Program-made: the position numbers and the translations under genes
Part shown: positions 23,829 through 25,641 of the stretch, piece by piece
Layout: every line of letters begins with the position of its first letter
Numbering within the stretch: position 1 is the stretch's first letter
DNA from: an uncultured Lactobacillus sp.
GTDB taxonomy: Bacteria > Bacillota > Bacilli > Lactobacillales > Lactobacillaceae
Assembly (NCBI GenBank): GCA_946482425.1
Contig: CAMLRO010000017.1
Location: 1-25,641 of the forward strand
Direction of reading: 5' to 3'
Length of the DNA stretch: 25,641 nt
Notes under the pieces: generated by a model
The model's database searches: none
Seen by the model: only the letters and a program-made list of their open reading frames with translations
Told to the model about the DNA's origin: nothing

Positions 23829-24108
23829 ATTTATCAATATGGATTTCAATGACATGTTGACTTTTATCAAAGGTCAACATATATGAAGGGTCTTTTTCTT
23901 TAATTAAGCGTTCAATCACAAAATCTGTTTCCTCTTTGCGCACTCGGCGATTGTGATTTTCCAAAACAATTCCGATCGCCTTATCACTTTCGGTGTAGAT
24001 AACAGAGGTATTACCCAAAGAGTAAACCTTAACATAATTTACATTGGTCGAATTTAATTGACTGTGAACTAGGTCCCTATAGCTATTGGTTACATCTATT
24101 AAATGCAT
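23827..24108 (-). CDS. DUF1827 family protein
   Basis: A 93-residue soluble protein. The sequence MHLIDVTNSYRDLVHSQL, followed by VYSLGNTSVIYTES and HNRRVRKEETDFVIERLIK, is the pattern I associate with DUF1827, a small family of Lactobacillales with no known function, often found beside clpE, as here. The start is ATG 24108: GGGTG lies a few bases upstream on the minus strand, while the in-frame GTG at 24117 has no such site. A TATACT -10 (plus 24147-24152) precedes it. The clpE terminator separates it from clpE, so the two are neighbours in the same direction but separately transcribed. The 3' part of the gene contains a 12-bp hairpin (see findings). Confidence 0.75.
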   Translation of the reverse strand: MHLIDVTNSYRDLVHSQLNSTNVNYVKVYSLGNTSVIYTESDKAIGIVLENHNRRVRKEETDFVIERLIKEKDPSYMLTFDKSQHVIEIHIDK

Positions 24109-24175
24109 GGATTTCACCCGTTTCTTCTAGTAGTTCTTTTTATTTTAGTATACAACTTATCAACACTTTTTTCTT

Positions 24176-24217
24176 TAATAAAAAGCATGATTATTATTAT
24201 CTGTAATAATCATGCTT
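24176..24217 (-). terminator. Terminator after the ClpE gene
   Basis: AAGCATGATTATTA and TAATAATCATGCTT (24183-24196 and 24204-24217) form a perfect 14-bp stem with a 7-nt loop; on the minus strand it runs into TTTTTATT. Confidence 0.9.
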
Positions 24218-24235
24218 AATGAAGAGTTACTTTAA

Positions 24236-25641
24236 CTAATTATTTGTAGATTGATCAACTGACTCACTGGCACTGTTTTCATTATTATCTTCACTAATGA
24301 TAATTTGATTATCAGAAACACTGGCAAGTAAGTTCTTGGCAGTTGGATGATCAAGTTTGTAGTCAGCAACCTTGTCTTCAATTTCCTCCTGAATAGTTCT
24401 ACGTAATGGTCTTGCACCCATAGCAGGATTGTAACCTTCCTCAACTAGTTTCTTCTTAGCATCTTCACTAACCGTGATTTGTAAACCTTGGTTCTTAACC
24501 ATGTCATTAACATCGGTGAGCATTAAGTTGACAATTTTCACTAAGTCGTCCTTAGTTAATTCGTTGAATTCGATCACGTCATCTAAACGGTTTAAGAATT
24601 CAGGCTTAAAGAATTGACTCATTGAGTTTCTAGCAGTATCAGGTTTATCTTTAGCATTTTCAGCAGCAAAACCTACACTGGCATTTTTAATACCCTGACC
24701 AGCATTAGAAGTCATGATAATAATTGTATCTTTGAATGATACCGTTCTGCCTTGAGAATCGGTCAAGCGCCCATCATCTAATATCTGCAGGAAAAGATTC
24801 ATAACAGCTGGATCGGCTTTTTCAATTTCGTCCAGCAAGATCAAACTATACGGATGACGACGTACACGTTCAGTTAATTGACCAGCTTCTTCATAGCCGA
24901 CATAACCAGGTGCCGAACCAATCAATTTGGAAACTGAATATGATTCCATATATTCTGACATATCGAAACGAATTAGAGCATTTTCTGAACCAAACATTTG
25001 CTTGGCCAACTGTTTAGCCAGTTCAGTTTTACCGACACCAGTTGGTCCAACAAAGAGGAAGGAGCCAATTGGACGACCTGACTTATTAAAGCCAATCCGA
25101 TTACGCCTTATTGCTCGTGCCAGCTTGTCAACAGCTTTATCTTGACCGATAACATGTGCTTTCAAATTTGGTGCCAAGTTTTGTAACTGGTTTTCTTCCT
25201 GCTTTTGTAAGTCGCCAACGGGGATGCCAGTTTTTTCTTCCACGATCTTATTCATAATTTTACTAGTGATCACTGGCGATTTATCCGGATCAACCTTTTG
25301 GTCTTTCATCTTATTATATTTTTCAATTTGATCGCGGTAGTAGGCAGCTTTTTCATAATCTTCGTTCTTTAAGGATTCCTGCTTTAGTTTTTGGGCTGCA
25401 TCAATTCGTTCTTTCATTTTATCTTTATCAACGTATGGAATTGTCAGATTCATGCGTGAACCTGCTTCATCAAGCAAATCGATTGCCTTATCAGGTAAGA
25501 AACGATCTTGAATATAACGCTCAGATAGTTCAGCAGCAGCCTTAATGGCATCATCAGTGTAGTGAACGTGATGATAATCTTCATAGCGCTTTTGAATACC
25601 CTTTAAGATCTGGATAGTTTCTTTAACCGAAGGCTCTTTAA
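24236..25641 (-). CDS. clpE: ATP-dependent Clp protease ATPase subunit ClpE (C-terminal part; N-terminus outside window)
   Basis: A Hsp100/ClpC-type unfoldase that feeds proteins to ClpP in stress. The visible 467 or so residues enter at the end of AAA domain 1 ([38 protein letters not shown]). They continue through a UVR-like coiled linker ([18 protein letters not shown]) and the complete AAA domain 2, with Walker [10 protein letters not shown], Walker [10 protein letters not shown], sensor TSNAG and arginine finger region LNRLD, ending in the D2 small domain (GARPLRR) and an acidic Asn/Ser tail. The frame is open to the right edge; the methionine at 25477 is internal. ClpE rather than ClpC is inferred from the UVR linker together with the adjacent DUF1827 gene and absence of ctsR or mcsB nearby. 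The promoter, where CtsR boxes would be, is off the window. Confidence 0.9.
   Translation of the reverse strand, partial: KEPSVKETIQILKGIQKRYEDYHHVHYTDDAIKAAAELSERYIQDRFLPDKAIDLLDEAGSRMNLTIPYVDKDKMKERIDAAQKLKQESLKNEDYEKAAYYRDQIEKYNKMKDQKVDPDKSPVITSKIMNKIVEEKTGIPVGDLQKQEENQLQNLAPNLKAHVIGQDKAVDKLARAIRRNRIGFNKSGRPIGSFLFVGPTGVGKTELAKQLAKQMFGSENALIRFDMSEYMESYSVSKLIGSAPGYVGYEEAGQLTERVRRHPYSLILLDEIEKADPAVMNLFLQILDDGRLTDSQGRTVSFKDTIIIMTSNAGQGIKNASVGFAAENAKDKPDTARNSMSQFFKPEFLNRLDDVIEFNELTKDDLVKIVNLMLTDVNDMVKNQGLQITVSEDAKKKLVEEGYNPAMGARPLRRTIQEEIEDKVADYKLDHPTAKNLLASVSDNQIIISEDNNENSASESVDQSTNN

Overview
The window is AT-rich chromosomal DNA of a Lactobacillus-type firmicute. The signs are strong AGGAGG-type ribosome binding sites, TTG starts after good Shine-Dalgarno sequences, a D-2-hydroxyacid (D-lactate-type) dehydrogenase, a class II HMG-CoA reductase/HMG-CoA synthase/thiolase operon (mevalonate route to isoprenoids), a cellobiose/lactose-type PTS permease, RecX, RF3, and a ClpE-like ATPase beside a DUF1827 gene. 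No phage genes, transposases, rRNA or CRISPR arrays were seen. Most of it is core genome with a few small lineage-restricted genes.

Left part (1-6.3 kb, + strand): the 3' portion of an amidohydrolase; a small FMN-binding split-barrel protein whose promoter carries a near-consensus LexA box; a D-2-hydroxyacid dehydrogenase; and a tightly overlapping trio made of a membrane-anchored GH25-like protein with degenerate catalytic positions, a YfmL-type DEAD-box helicase and a solitary PTS EIIC. A tRNA-Arg(CCT) with its own promoter follows.

Middle (6.3-12.8 kb): a small accessory-looking patch downstream of the tRNA (an internally duplicated acidic protein, a DUF2188 protein, a small two-helix membrane protein). 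Then come a non-hydrolysing UDP-GlcNAc 2-epimerase, a convergent flavodoxin-gtrA pair, methionine aminopeptidase, a YihY/BrkB membrane protein and galU. WecB, GtrA and GalU all bear on cell-envelope glycopolymer precursors.

Right part (12.8-25.6 kb): the mevalonate entry operon (thiolase, HMG-CoA reductase, HMG-CoA synthase, in pathway order except that reductase precedes synthase), an orphan small protein with an internal repeat, a membrane-anchored alpha/beta hydrolase, a short untranslated-looking stretch with a cre-like site and strong terminator, an RlmCD-type rRNA methyltransferase divergent from recX, two unknown genes, a CorC-like CBS protein overlapping prfC, then DUF1827 and the C-terminal part of ClpE running off the right edge.

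I did not find a clear new multi-gene system. The observations most worth a second look are the LexA-box-controlled FMN protein, the catalytically degenerate GH25-like protein in an operon with an RNA helicase and a lone EIIC that lacks the expected histidine, two unrelated-looking small proteins built from internal repeats of a similar strand-turn-strand pattern, and a promoter-to-terminator interval without a convincing ORF at 17.76-17.99 kb.
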